Assembly: GCF_000204195.1 (NCBI RefSeq)
Contig: NZ_AFBG01000008.1
Coordinates: 62,001-126,000, forward strand
Length of the DNA stretch: 64,000 nucleotides
Origin: Acidovorax radicis N35
Lineage (GTDB): Bacteria > Pseudomonadota > Gammaproteobacteria > Burkholderiales > Burkholderiaceae_C
Direction: 5' to 3'
Position numbers and translations under genes: made by a program. Each line of letters starts with the position of its first letter. The first letter of the stretch is position 1. The notes beneath the pieces were generated by a model. It ran no database searches. It saw only the letters and a list, made by a program, of their open reading frames with translations, and was not told where the DNA came from. This document shows, one piece after another, positions 29,926 through 38,640 of this stretch.

Positions 29926-31392
29926 TCAAGACGGCCTCGGTGCGTGGCTCACGGCCACCGGATACGGCGCGAACCGGCTGCGGTTCTCGTTCACATCCAG
30001 CGCCCGCCCGATGGGCGGGAAGGCTCGCTGCGGGCAGGCGTCCCGCTCGCACACCTTGCAGCCCATGCCAATCGGCACGGCGGCCTCGGGGTTGGCCAGG
30101 TCCAGCCCACGGGAATACACCAGCTGCGGTGCATGCCGGATGTCGCAGCCCAGTGCCACCGAGAACTCCTTGCCGGGCACGCCCCACCCGCCCCCGCTGC
30201 GCGACACCGCGCGGGCCACCCACAGGTAGGCGCGGCCATCGGGCATGCGCGCCACCTGCGGCACGGTGCGGCCTGGCTGGGCGAAGGCCTCGTACACATT
30301 CCAAAGTGGGCAGGTGCCGCCGATCTTGCTGAAGTGAAAGTGCGTGGCCGACTGCCGCTTGCTGATGTTGCCCGCGCGGTCCACGCGGATGAAGAAGAAC
30401 GGCACGCCGCGCGCGTTGGGGCGTTGCAAGGTGGACAGGCGGTGGCACACCGTCTCGAAGCCCACGCCAAACTGGTGGCCCAGCCGGTCGATGTCGTAGC
30501 GCGCCGCTTCGGCCGCCCGCAAAAAGGCCGTGTAGGGCAGCACCAGCGCCCCCGCAAAGTAGTTGGCCAGGCCAATGCGTGCCAGCGCCCGGGCCTGGTC
30601 GCTCGACAGCGCGGCGCCGTCGGCAATGCGCTGCAGCGCGTCACCCTGCTCCAGAAACGCCAGCTGCGTCGCCATCTGGAAGGCACGCTGCCCCCGTTCG
30701 AGACCGGCCGCCAGTTGCAGCACCCCCGTGTCGGCATGGAATACGCGCTGCGCCTGCCCTGGCAGTTCGGTCACGTCCACCACACGCACTCCGTGGGCCA
30801 CGAGCAGGCGTTGGGCCAGCGCCTCATCGGCCCGGCCGGGCAGCAGGCCCCAGTCGGCGGCGCATCGTTCGGCCGCGTCGTCCAGCTCGGCAATGTGGTT
30901 CTGGCGCGCAAAGAAGAAGTCGCGCACCTCTTCATAGGCCATGGGCGGGTGGCTGGGCAGTGGGGCCACCCCACTGCGGTCGTCACCCAGGCTGCCCAGC
31001 GCCTCTAGCCGTTCCAGCACCTGGCGGTGCCGCTGGTGCAACGCTAACAGCGTGCGCGCCACAGCGGGCATGCCGGCGGCCAGCTCTCGGATCTCGGCCA
31101 GGGACACGGCATCGCCCGCGCCCTCCCTGCCCACACCGGCAGGCAGGTCCGCCAGCACCTCGCGCAGGCCGGTGATGAGGCGCGCCTCGTCGTCGTCCGA
31201 AAAGCGCTGCACGTCCACACCGAACACAGCATTGATCTTGAGCAGCACAGGCACCGTGAGTGGGCGCTGGTTCTGCTCCAGCTGGTTGAGGTAGCTGGCC
31301 GACAGGTCCAGCGCCCGGGCCAGCGCCACCTGGGTCATGCCGCGCTCTTCGCGCAGGCGGCGCAGGCGCACACCCATGAAGGTTTTTTTCAT
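29926..31392 (-). CDS. XRE-type short-chain fatty acyl transcriptional regulator
   Basis: This 488-residue regulator has an N-terminal helix-turn-helix (RLRRLREERGMTQVALARALDLSASYLNQLEQNQRPL, ~9-46). A middle region of the RamB/ImmA-like type (FFFARQNHIAELDDAAERCA, then ATQLAFLEQ) and a C-terminal domain with clustered Cys (MGCKVCERDACPQRAFPPIG) follow. Related proteins such as RamB in Corynebacterium control acetate and propionate metabolism. It is divergent from the thioesterase-prpC operon and is the likely regulator of it. ATG 31392 is chosen (AGAAAGATGGA upstream); the ATG at 31377 is an alternative. This replaces the sigma-54-type PrpR often seen with prp genes. Confidence 0.88.
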   Translation of the reverse strand: MKKTFMGVRLRRLREERGMTQVALARALDLSASYLNQLEQNQRPLTVPVLLKINAVFGVDVQRFSDDDEARLITGLREVLADLPAGVGREGAGDAVSLAEIRELAAGMPAVARTLLALHQRHRQVLERLEALGSLGDDRSGVAPLPSHPPMAYEEVRDFFFARQNHIAELDDAAERCAADWGLLPGRADEALAQRLLVAHGVRVVDVTELPGQAQRVFHADTGVLQLAAGLERGQRAFQMATQLAFLEQGDALQRIADGAALSSDQARALARIGLANYFAGALVLPYTAFLRAAEAARYDIDRLGHQFGVGFETVCHRLSTLQRPNARGVPFFFIRVDRAGNISKRQSATHFHFSKIGGTCPLWNVYEAFAQPGRTVPQVARMPDGRAYLWVARAVSRSGGGWGVPGKEFSVALGCDIRHAPQLVYSRGLDLANPEAAVPIGMGCKVCERDACPQRAFPPIGRALDVNENRSRFAPYPVAVSHAPRPS

Positions 31393-31432
31393 TCCATCTT
31401 TCTCAGTGGTGCTTGGTAGCACCTTCACCATC

Positions 31433-31524
31433 ATTCGCAATATTTGCAAATTGACGGTTTTGCATTCGCAATCATTCGCCAATTCAGGACTTACAGAGGG
31501 ATGCCATTGTGCGTAAATTGCGAA
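31433..31524. promoter_or_regulatory. Repeated ATTCGCAA/TTTGCAAA sites in the regulator-prp intergenic region
   Basis: The divergent spacer holds ATTCGCAAT at 31433-31441 and again at 31464-31472 (31 bases apart). ATTTGCAAAT lies at 31442-31451, ATTCGCCAAT at 31474-31483, and the inverted ATTGCGAA at 31517-31524, directly before the thioesterase start. They resemble the TTTGCAAA-type RamB operators and probably bind the divergent XRE regulator (inference). Confidence 0.6.
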
Positions 31525-31526
31525 GC

Positions 31527-31922
31527 ATGACAACCCCCACTGGCACCGTCGAGCTGACGGAGATTGTGTTCCCCACCCTGGCCAACCACTACGGCACGCT
31601 GTTTGGCGGCAACGCCCTGCAACTCATGGCCAAGGCGGCGTTTCTGGCCGCACGCGGTGCCGCAGCGCGCGACGTGGTGATGGCGGGCGTGACCGATGTG
31701 TGCTTTCTGGCCCCGGTGCCCGTGGGCCATGTGCTCACGCTGCGCGCCTGGGTCACCCGCGTCGGCCGCAGCTCGCTCACCGTGTGCGTGACCGGTCTGG
31801 CCGCCACGCTGGGCTCGCCCCAGGACGAAGTGCTGAAGGGGATTTTTGAAATGGTGGCGGTGGATGGCAAAGGCCGCCCCGCTGCCATCACCAACACATA
31901 TGTAAACCAGGAGACCGCATGA
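31527..31922 (+). CDS. Acyl-CoA thioesterase (hotdog fold)
   Basis: This 131-residue hotdog protein has the YciA/BFIT-type pattern: [29 protein letters not shown], then [34 protein letters not shown]. The catalytic Asn/Asp segment is in [11 protein letters not shown]. Enzymes of this family hydrolyse short- to medium-chain acyl-CoAs; here it probably relieves propionyl-CoA or related acyl-CoA build-up (inference from position). It is the first gene of the operon and overlaps prpC by four bases (ATGA). A GTG at 31509 is an alternative start. Confidence 0.85.
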   Translation: MTTPTGTVELTEIVFPTLANHYGTLFGGNALQLMAKAAFLAARGAAARDVVMAGVTDVCFLAPVPVGHVLTLRAWVTRVGRSSLTVCVTGLAATLGSPQDEVLKGIFEMVAVDGKGRPAAITNTYVNQETA

Positions 31923-33076
31923 CTACCACCGTTGAAACCCCGGGCTTCAAGCCCAAGAAGTCCGTCGCGCTCTCGGGCGTGGCGGCGGGCAACACCGCCC
32001 TGTGCACCGTAGGCCGCACGGGCAACGACCTGCACTACCGGGGCTACGACATCCTCGACATTGCGGAGGTCTGCGAATTCGAAGAAATCGCCCACCTGCT
32101 GGTACACGGCAAGCTGCCCACGCGCGCCGAACTGCGCGCCTACAAGGCCAAGCTCAAGGCCCTGCGCGGCCTGCCGATGAGTGTGAAGCAGGCGCTGGAG
32201 CAACTGCCCGCCGCCAGCCACCCCATGGACGTGATGCGCACGGGCGTCTCGGCCCTGGGCTGTGCGCTGCCTGAAAAGGACGACCACAACCTGCCGGGTG
32301 CTCGCGACATTGCCGACCGGCTCATGGCATCACTGGGCTCCATGCTGCTCTATTGGCACCACTGGGCCAGTTCGGGCCGTCGCATCGAGGTGGAGACGGA
32401 TGACGACTCGATCGGTGCGCACTTCTTGCACCTGCTGCACGGCTCCAAACCCGGCGCTGCCTGGGAGCGTGCCATGCACACTTCGCTCAATCTCTATGCA
32501 GAACACGAGTTCAACGCCAGCACCTTCACCGCCCGCGTGGTGGCGGGCACGGGCAGCGACATGTATTCGGCCATCACCGGCGCCATCGGCGCGCTGCGGG
32601 GCCCCAAGCATGGCGGCGCGAACGAGGTGGCTTTCGAGATCCAGAAACGCTACGACAGCCCGGACGAAGCCGAGGCCGACATCCGCCGCCGCGTGGAGGC
32701 CAAGGAGGTGGTCATTGGCTTCGGCCACCCGGTCTACACCGTGAGCGACCCGCGCAATGTGGTCATCAAAGGCGTGGCGCACAACTTGTCGCAAGAGGCT
32801 GGCAGCACCAAGATGTATGACATTGCCGAGCGGCTGGAGACCGTGATGTGGGAGGTGAAAAAGATGTTCCCCAACCTCGACTGGTTCAGCGCCGTGAGCT
32901 ACCACATGATGGGTGTGCCCACCGCCATGTTCACGCCGCTGTTCGTCATCGCACGCACCAGCGGCTGGGCAGCGCACATCATCGAGCAGCGGCAGGACAA
33001 CAAGATCATCCGGCCGAGTGCGAACTACACCGGGCCCGAAGACCTGGCGTTCGTACCAATCCAGGACCGCAAGTAA
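31919..33076 (+). CDS. prpC: 2-methylcitrate synthase
   Basis: This 385-residue citrate-synthase-family enzyme condenses propionyl-CoA with oxaloacetate. The N-terminal [26 protein letters not shown] is characteristic of PrpC. Catalytic His residues lie in the [14 protein letters not shown] segment and in [12 protein letters not shown], with the Asp in the C-terminal region ([14 protein letters not shown]). The length matches PrpC and is shorter than housekeeping GltA. It begins inside the thioesterase stop and is followed by acnD after 33 bases. Confidence 0.96.
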   Translation: MTTTVETPGFKPKKSVALSGVAAGNTALCTVGRTGNDLHYRGYDILDIAEVCEFEEIAHLLVHGKLPTRAELRAYKAKLKALRGLPMSVKQALEQLPAASHPMDVMRTGVSALGCALPEKDDHNLPGARDIADRLMASLGSMLLYWHHWASSGRRIEVETDDDSIGAHFLHLLHGSKPGAAWERAMHTSLNLYAEHEFNASTFTARVVAGTGSDMYSAITGAIGALRGPKHGGANEVAFEIQKRYDSPDEAEADIRRRVEAKEVVIGFGHPVYTVSDPRNVVIKGVAHNLSQEAGSTKMYDIAERLETVMWEVKKMFPNLDWFSAVSYHMMGVPTAMFTPLFVIARTSGWAAHIIEQRQDNKIIRPSANYTGPEDLAFVPIQDRK

Positions 33077-33109
33077 AACCAAACGGCCGAAGCCCCCTGC
33101 CCCACGCTC

Positions 33110-35779
33110 ATGAACACTCTGTATCGCAAGAAGCTGCCCGGCACGCAGCTCGACTACTTTGATGCCCGCGAGGCTGTCGAATCTCTGCAACCGGGCGCCT
33201 GGGCCACCCTGCCCTACACCGCCCGGGTCCACGCCGAAAACATCGTGCGCCGCGCCGATCCGGCCACCATCAACGACTGCCTGCGCCAGCTCGTCGAGCG
33301 GCGCAGCGACCGCGACTTCCCCTGGTACCCGGCACGCGTGGTGTGCCACGACATCCTGGGCCAGACGGCGCTGGTGGATCTGGCGGGCCTGCGCGATGCG
33401 ATTGCCAAGGAGGGCGGCGACCCGGCCCAGGTGAACCCTGTGGTGCCAGTGCAGCTCATCGTGGACCACTCGCTGGCCGTGGAGTGTGGCGGGTTCGACC
33501 CCGACGCTTTCACCAAGAACCGCGCCATCGAAGACCGCCGCAACGAAGACCGCTTCCACTTCATCGAGTGGACCAAAAAAGCCTTTGCCAATGTGGATGT
33601 GATCCCGGCGGGGAACGGGATCATGCACCAGATCAATCTGGAAAAAATGTCGCCCGTGGTCCATGCCGACCGGGGCGTGGCCTACCCCGACACCTGCGTG
33701 GGCACCGACAGCCACACACCGCATGTGGACGCCCTGGGCGTGATCGCCATTGGCGTGGGCGGCCTGGAGGCCGAGAACGTGATGTTGGGGCGTGCATCGA
33801 TGATGCGGCTGCCCGAGATGGTGGGCGTGGAGCTGACCGGCCAGCGCCAGGACGGCATTACCGCCACCGACGTGGTGCTGGCGCTCACCGAGTTTTTGCG
33901 CAAGGCCAAGGTGGTGGGCGCCTACCTGGAGTTTTTTGGCGAAGGCGCCGCCAAACTCACGATTGGCGACCGCGCCACCATCTCGAACATGGCGCCCGAA
34001 TACGGCGCCACGGCGGCCCTGTTCAGCATCGACGAACAGACGTTGGAGTATCTGACGCTGACGGGCCGCGAGGCGGAGCAAGTGAAGCTGGTCGCGACCT
34101 ATGCCAAGGCAGCGGGATTGTGGTCCGACACCCTCAAAGATGCGGTCTACGCGCGCAACCTGGTGTTCGACCTGTCGAGCGTGGTGCGCAACCTGGCCGG
34201 CCCCTCCAACCCGCATGCGCGCGTGGCCACGTCCGACCTGGCGACCCAAGGCATCGCAGGCCCCTGGGCCATGCCCGCACCACAGGACGGCACGATGCCC
34301 GATGGCGCCGTGGTCATTGCCGCCATCACCAGCTGCACTAACACCTCCAACCCGCGCAACGTGATCGCCGCCGCGCTGCTGGCGCGCAACGCCAACCGGC
34401 TGGGCCTCACGCGCAAGCCCTGGGTCAAGACCTCGCTGGCGCCCGGCTCCAAGGCGGTGGAGCTCTATTTGAAGGAATCGGGTTTGCTGGCCGACCTGGA
34501 AAAGCTCGGCTTTGGCATCGTGGCCTTTGCCTGCACCACCTGCAATGGCATGAGTGGCGCGCTGGACCCTGCCATTCAGCAGGAGATCATTGACCGCGAC
34601 CTGTACGCCACCGCCGTGCTCTCGGGCAACCGCAATTTCGACGGGCGCATCCACCCCTATGCCAAGCAGGCCTTCCTGGCCTCGCCCCCGCTGGTCGTGG
34701 CCTATGCGATTGCGGGCACGGTGCGTTTTGACATCGAAAAGGACGTGCTGGCGGTGGTGGACGGCCAGGCGATTCGCCTCAAGGACCTGTGGCCCAGTGA
34801 CGAAGAAATCGACGCCGTGGTGAAAACTGCCGTGAAGCCCGCGCAATACCGCGCCGTGTACGAACCCATGTTCGCCATCCGACACGACGATGGCCAGCGC
34901 GTGTCGCCGCAGTACGAGTGGCGCCCGCAGTCCACCTACATCCGCCGCCCGCCCTACTGGGACACCGAGGGCATCGGTGCACTCGCCGCCCACCCGCGCA
35001 CGTTGAAAGGCATGCGTCCGCTGGCCATCCTGCCCGACAACATCACCACCGACCACCTGTCGCCATCGAACGCCATCCTGCCGGACAGCGCAGCGGGCGA
35101 ATACCTGGCCCACATGGGCGTGCCCGAGGAGGACTTCAACTCCTACGCCACGCACCGGGGTGACCACCTCACCGCCATGCGCGCCACGTTTGCCAACCCG
35201 CAGCTCGTCAACGAGATGGCCGTGGTGGATGGCAAAGTGAAAAAGGGATCGCTCGCCCGCGTGGAGCCCGAAGGCCGGGTCATGCGCATGTGGGAGGCCA
35301 TGGAAACCTATCTGAACCGCCGCCAGCCGCTCATCATCATTGCCGGTGCCGACTACGGCCAGGGGTCCAGCCGCGACTGGGCCGCCAAGGGCGTCCGGCT
35401 GGCGGGTGTGGAGGTGGTGGTGGCCGAGGGCTTCGAGCGCATCCACCGCACCAACCTGATTGGCATGGGGGTGTTGCCGCTGGAGTTTGAGGCGGGGGTC
35501 AATCGGATCACGCTGGGGTTGGATGGGACGGAGACCTACGACGTGGAAGGCCACCGCGCGCCAGGCGCCTGCCTCACGCTGGTCATCCGCCGTCAAAATG
35601 GGGGATGCGCCAAAGTACCTGTGACTTGCCGCCTGGATACGGCCGAAGAGGTTTCCATCTACGAAGCCGGTGGCGTCCTGCAGCGCTTTGCGCAGGACTT
35701 CCTGGCCGTCAGCCATGCGGAGCGAGGCACAGGCCATGAAAGGCCCCCGATTGATCTTCGTGGCCAAGCCACCGCCTGA
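33110..35779 (+). CDS. acnD: Fe-S dependent 2-methylcitrate dehydratase AcnD
   Basis: This 889-residue aconitase-family protein dehydrates 2-methylcitrate to 2-methyl-trans-aconitate, which PrpF then isomerises. The [4Fe-4S] ligands are in AAITSCTNTSNP and FACTTCNGMSG. Substrate-binding regions include CVGTDSHTPHVDALGVIAIGVGG and the swivelling-domain motif GADYGQGSSRDWAAKG. The start MNTLYRKKLPGTQLDYFDAREAV matches the AcnD N-terminus and differs from AcnA. The C-terminus runs about 25 residues past the conserved end (LQRFAQDFL) and overlaps the next gene by 44 bases. Confidence 0.96.
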   Translation: MNTLYRKKLPGTQLDYFDAREAVESLQPGAWATLPYTARVHAENIVRRADPATINDCLRQLVERRSDRDFPWYPARVVCHDILGQTALVDLAGLRDAIAKEGGDPAQVNPVVPVQLIVDHSLAVECGGFDPDAFTKNRAIEDRRNEDRFHFIEWTKKAFANVDVIPAGNGIMHQINLEKMSPVVHADRGVAYPDTCVGTDSHTPHVDALGVIAIGVGGLEAENVMLGRASMMRLPEMVGVELTGQRQDGITATDVVLALTEFLRKAKVVGAYLEFFGEGAAKLTIGDRATISNMAPEYGATAALFSIDEQTLEYLTLTGREAEQVKLVATYAKAAGLWSDTLKDAVYARNLVFDLSSVVRNLAGPSNPHARVATSDLATQGIAGPWAMPAPQDGTMPDGAVVIAAITSCTNTSNPRNVIAAALLARNANRLGLTRKPWVKTSLAPGSKAVELYLKESGLLADLEKLGFGIVAFACTTCNGMSGALDPAIQQEIIDRDLYATAVLSGNRNFDGRIHPYAKQAFLASPPLVVAYAIAGTVRFDIEKDVLAVVDGQAIRLKDLWPSDEEIDAVVKTAVKPAQYRAVYEPMFAIRHDDGQRVSPQYEWRPQSTYIRRPPYWDTEGIGALAAHPRTLKGMRPLAILPDNITTDHLSPSNAILPDSAAGEYLAHMGVPEEDFNSYATHRGDHLTAMRATFANPQLVNEMAVVDGKVKKGSLARVEPEGRVMRMWEAMETYLNRRQPLIIIAGADYGQGSSRDWAAKGVRLAGVEVVVAEGFERIHRTNLIGMGVLPLEFEAGVNRITLGLDGTETYDVEGHRAPGACLTLVIRRQNGGCAKVPVTCRLDTAEEVSIYEAGGVLQRFAQDFLAVSHAERGTGHERPPIDLRGQATA

Positions 35780-36308
35780 AGTGGCCGCAGCGATGTGGAG
35801 GACCGTTGCACGCAATGGGCTGGACAGCAGCACCCTGTCCCCCCAGGACAACTGGCACCAGACCCTGTCAGACCGCTATGGGGACACCCCGGAGGTGCGC
35901 CAGAAAATGCTGCGCGCGGGCGCATGCGTGAGGGCGCAGGCCTGCACATTGGTGCTCAACCGGATCCGCGACGGGGTGCACAAAGAACAGGGCAAAAACA
36001 CAATCCACTGGTCCTTTAGGGCTCGTGGAAGGCCGCACTGCTTCGATGCTTTGCTTGTTGCCGTCCGACAAGCGTTGTACGAAGAAGGACTGGCAACAGA
36101 AACGGGCCACACACCACACAGCACGATCAGCTACTGGGCGCCAACCCGCCTGGGCCCCACCCGGATGGACCCGATTGCCTGGACCCTCGATGAACTTCTG
36201 CTGGTCGTGGGCGGCAACGGCAAAAGCTACAGCTACGAAACCATTGGCCGCTGGCCATTGCAGCCCGTACCGCCAGATCCCTCCAACACACAACTGCGGC
36301 TGTTTTGA
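35736..36308 (+). CDS. 2H phosphoesterase (2'-5' RNA ligase/ThpR-like)
   Basis: This 190-residue protein carries the two HxT motifs of the 2H family, NWHQTLSDRYGD (~42-53) and TPHSTISYW (~126-134), flanking a shared catalytic cleft. The N-terminal RLIFVAKPPPEVAAAMW is the usual first strand and helix. Family members are RNA cyclic phosphodiesterases or 2'-5' ligases. The start ATG at 35736 lies inside acnD in another frame (44-base overlap), so it is translationally tied to the methylcitrate operon. Nothing in propionate metabolism explains it. Confidence 0.85.
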   Translation: MKGPRLIFVAKPPPEVAAAMWRTVARNGLDSSTLSPQDNWHQTLSDRYGDTPEVRQKMLRAGACVRAQACTLVLNRIRDGVHKEQGKNTIHWSFRARGRPHCFDALLVAVRQALYEEGLATETGHTPHSTISYWAPTRLGPTRMDPIAWTLDELLLVVGGNGKSYSYETIGRWPLQPVPPDPSNTQLRLF

Positions 36309-36359
36309 ACCGCCGTCACCCACCATCCGGCTGCACCGGCCTGCTCCTTCTTGCCCCCA

Positions 36360-37544
36360 ATGCTTCCATCTCCTCAAATTCGAGTCCCGGCCACCTACCT
36401 GCGTGGCGGCACCAGCAAAGGCGTGTTCTTCCAACTGCAGGACCTGCCCGCCCCCGCCCAACAACCCGGCCCCGCCCGCGACGCCTTGCTGCTGCGCGTG
36501 CTGGGCAGCCCGGACCCGTATGGCAAGCAGATCGACGGAATGGGCAATGCCTCGTCGAGCACCAGCAAGGCCGTGATCCTGAGCCGCAGCACACGCCCAG
36601 GCCATGACGTGGACTACCTTTTCGGCCAGGTGTCCATCGACAAGCCCTTCGTGGACTGGAGCGGCAATTGCGGCAACCTCTCGGCCGCCGTGGGGCCGTG
36701 CGCCATCCACATGGGGCTGATCGATGCCGCACGCATTCCGCTGAATGGCAACCTCACCGTGCGGATTTGGCAGGCCAACATTGGCAAGACCATCGTGGCG
36801 CACGTGCCGATCACCCACGGGCAGGTGCAGGAGACGGGCGACTTTGAGCTGGACGGCGTGACCTTTGCAGCCGCCGAGGTGGCGCTGGAGTTCCTGGACC
36901 CGGCCGACGAAGGAGACGCGGGCGGATCGATGTTCCCGACCGGCAACGTGGTGGATACGCTGGAGGTTCCCGGCGTAGGCAGTTTTGCCGCCACGCTGAT
37001 CAATGCGGGCATCCCCACCATCTTCCTGAATGCCCGGGACATCGGCTGCGCAGGCACCGAACTGCAAGGCGACCTCAACGAGGACCAGGTGGCGCTTGCA
37101 CGCTTTGAAGCCATCCGCGCCCACGGAGCCCTGCGCATGGGCCTGATCCAGAACCTGGGCGAAGCCGCCACCCGCCAGCACACCCCCAAGATCGCCTTTG
37201 TGGCACCCCCGGCTGGCTACACCGCCTCCAGCGGCAAACGCATCGAGGCGCAAGACATCGACCTGCTGGTGCGCGCGCTCTCCATGGGCAAGCTGCACCA
37301 CGCGATGATGGGCACGGCAGCCGTGGCCATTGGCACTGCCGCTGCCATACCAGGCACGCTGGTCAACCTGGCGGCGGGCGGTGGCGTGCGAAGCAGCGTG
37401 CGATTCGGCCACCCCTCGGGCACCCTGCGCGTGGGTGCCGAGGCCCGGCAGAACGACGCCGGCGATTGGCAAGTCACCAAAGCCCTCATGAGCCGCAGCG
37501 CCCGCATCCTCATGGAAGGCTGGATCAGGGTGCCATCCCCCTGA
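36360..37544 (+). CDS. prpF: 2-methylaconitate cis-trans isomerase PrpF
   Basis: This 394-residue protein of the PrpF/diaminopimelate-epimerase fold has RVPATYLRGGTSKGVFF at the N-terminus (Lys in GGTSKG). It also has WSGNCGNLSAAVGPCAI with the conserved Cys-bearing NCGN, and VRFGHPSGTLRVG at the C-terminus. It converts the AcnD product 2-methyl-trans-aconitate to the cis form used by aconitase. AcnD and PrpF occur together, which supports both calls. ATG 36360 is chosen over the in-frame TTG at 36351. Confidence 0.95.
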   Translation: MLPSPQIRVPATYLRGGTSKGVFFQLQDLPAPAQQPGPARDALLLRVLGSPDPYGKQIDGMGNASSSTSKAVILSRSTRPGHDVDYLFGQVSIDKPFVDWSGNCGNLSAAVGPCAIHMGLIDAARIPLNGNLTVRIWQANIGKTIVAHVPITHGQVQETGDFELDGVTFAAAEVALEFLDPADEGDAGGSMFPTGNVVDTLEVPGVGSFAATLINAGIPTIFLNARDIGCAGTELQGDLNEDQVALARFEAIRAHGALRMGLIQNLGEAATRQHTPKIAFVAPPAGYTASSGKRIEAQDIDLLVRALSMGKLHHAMMGTAAVAIGTAAAIPGTLVNLAAGGGVRSSVRFGHPSGTLRVGAEARQNDAGDWQVTKALMSRSARILMEGWIRVPSP

Positions 37545-37610
37545 GCGGCTGCGCCAGTTTCAGCAACACGAGCCACACCCGCTCAGTGCATCAAACCACA
37601 AGGAAACGCC

Positions 37611-38474
37611 ATGCAAACCACCAGACAACAACTCAAAGCCCTGGCCCACGCCCGCCGGGGCGTCATCGTGCCCGGCGCCTTCAACGCCCTCTCGGCCCGC
37701 GTGGTGGCCGACCTGGGGTTTGAAGCCCTCTACATCACCGGCGCAGGTGTCACCAACATGTGGTTCGGCCTGCCAGACCAGGCCTTCATGGGCCTGACCG
37801 ACATTGCTGACCACACAGCCCGCATCCGCGACGCCGTGGAGCTGCCGCTCATCGTGGATGCCGACACCGGCTTTGGCAACGCCCTCAATACCTACCACGC
37901 CGTGCGCACGCTGGAGCGCGCCGGGGCCGACTGCATCCAGCTCGAAGACCAGGTCAGCCCCAAGCGCTGCGGGCACTTCAATGGCAAGGAAGTGATCAGC
38001 ACCAACGAGATGCTGGGCAAGATCAAGGCCGCCGTGGATGCGCGCCGCGACCCGGACACTCTCATCCTGGCGCGCACGGATGCCTGCGCCACGCAGGGTT
38101 TCGAGGCCGCCGTGGAGCGCGCCCAGCGCTTTCAGGAAGCGGGCGCCGACATCCTGTTTGTCGAGGCCGTCACCTCGCTGCAAGAGATCCGCGCCCTGCC
38201 CAAGCGGCTGGCGGCGCCGCAACTGATGAATATGGTGATCGGCGGCAAGACGCCCATCACCAGTGCCGAAGAACTGGCGGGGCTGGGCTATGGCCTGGTG
38301 CTGTACGCCAACGCGGCGCTGCAGGGCGCGGTGGCCGGCATGCAAAAGGCACTGACCGTGCTGCGCGACACCCAACGCATCGATGAGGACCCGGCCCTGG
38401 TGGCGCCGTTCGCGGAGCGCCAGCGGCTGGTGCGCAAGAGCGCCTGGGACGGGCTGGAAGAAAAATACAGATAA
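37611..38474 (+). CDS. Isocitrate lyase/PEP mutase family lyase (possible methylisocitrate lyase)
   Basis: This 287-residue TIM-barrel enzyme has the Mg-binding DADTGFGN motif (~83-90), IQLEDQV and the catalytic loop KRCGHFNGKEV with the active Cys. These fit the isocitrate lyase/PEP mutase superfamily. Its position after prpF suggests it does the 2-methylisocitrate lyase step (to pyruvate and succinate). However, ALYITGAGVTNMWFGLPDQAF and other segments look closer to dimethylmalate lyase or carboxyphosphonoenolpyruvate-mutase-like members than to classical PrpB (AIYLSGGGVAAGSLGLPD). The substrate is therefore an inference. The ribosome site AAGGAAACGCC precedes the ATG. Confidence 0.85.
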   Translation: MQTTRQQLKALAHARRGVIVPGAFNALSARVVADLGFEALYITGAGVTNMWFGLPDQAFMGLTDIADHTARIRDAVELPLIVDADTGFGNALNTYHAVRTLERAGADCIQLEDQVSPKRCGHFNGKEVISTNEMLGKIKAAVDARRDPDTLILARTDACATQGFEAAVERAQRFQEAGADILFVEAVTSLQEIRALPKRLAAPQLMNMVIGGKTPITSAEELAGLGYGLVLYANAALQGAVAGMQKALTVLRDTQRIDEDPALVAPFAERQRLVRKSAWDGLEEKYR

Positions 38475-38521
38475 AAAGTGCCACTAGCGCATTAACTGCA
38501 AGCGCCAATAGCTATCAATTA
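38473..38521 (+). repeat. Palindromic repeat copy after the prp operon
   Basis: This intergenic copy reads CCACTAGCGCATTAACTGCA then AGCGCCAATAGCTATCAATT. It lies directly downstream of the lyase stop and could fold as a stem-loop at the transcript end, although the arms are imperfect. Confidence 0.65.
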
Positions 38522-38640
38522 CATAGCAATCAGCATATCTCTCCGGGATAGCCCTTGGATTGCGGCCTGCATCCGTGCCGCACAAGAACGGAGCACACGG
38601 CACAATGGGTCTTCCCAGCACCTTGTGCGCGCTACCCCCC

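Noticed and set aside
32330-35851. 1173-codon open frame on the minus strand opposite acnD and prpC
   Set aside because: It is antisense to two clearly conserved enzymes. Its translation is His/Gly/Val-rich without recognisable motifs, an effect of high-GC codon usage on the opposite strand.
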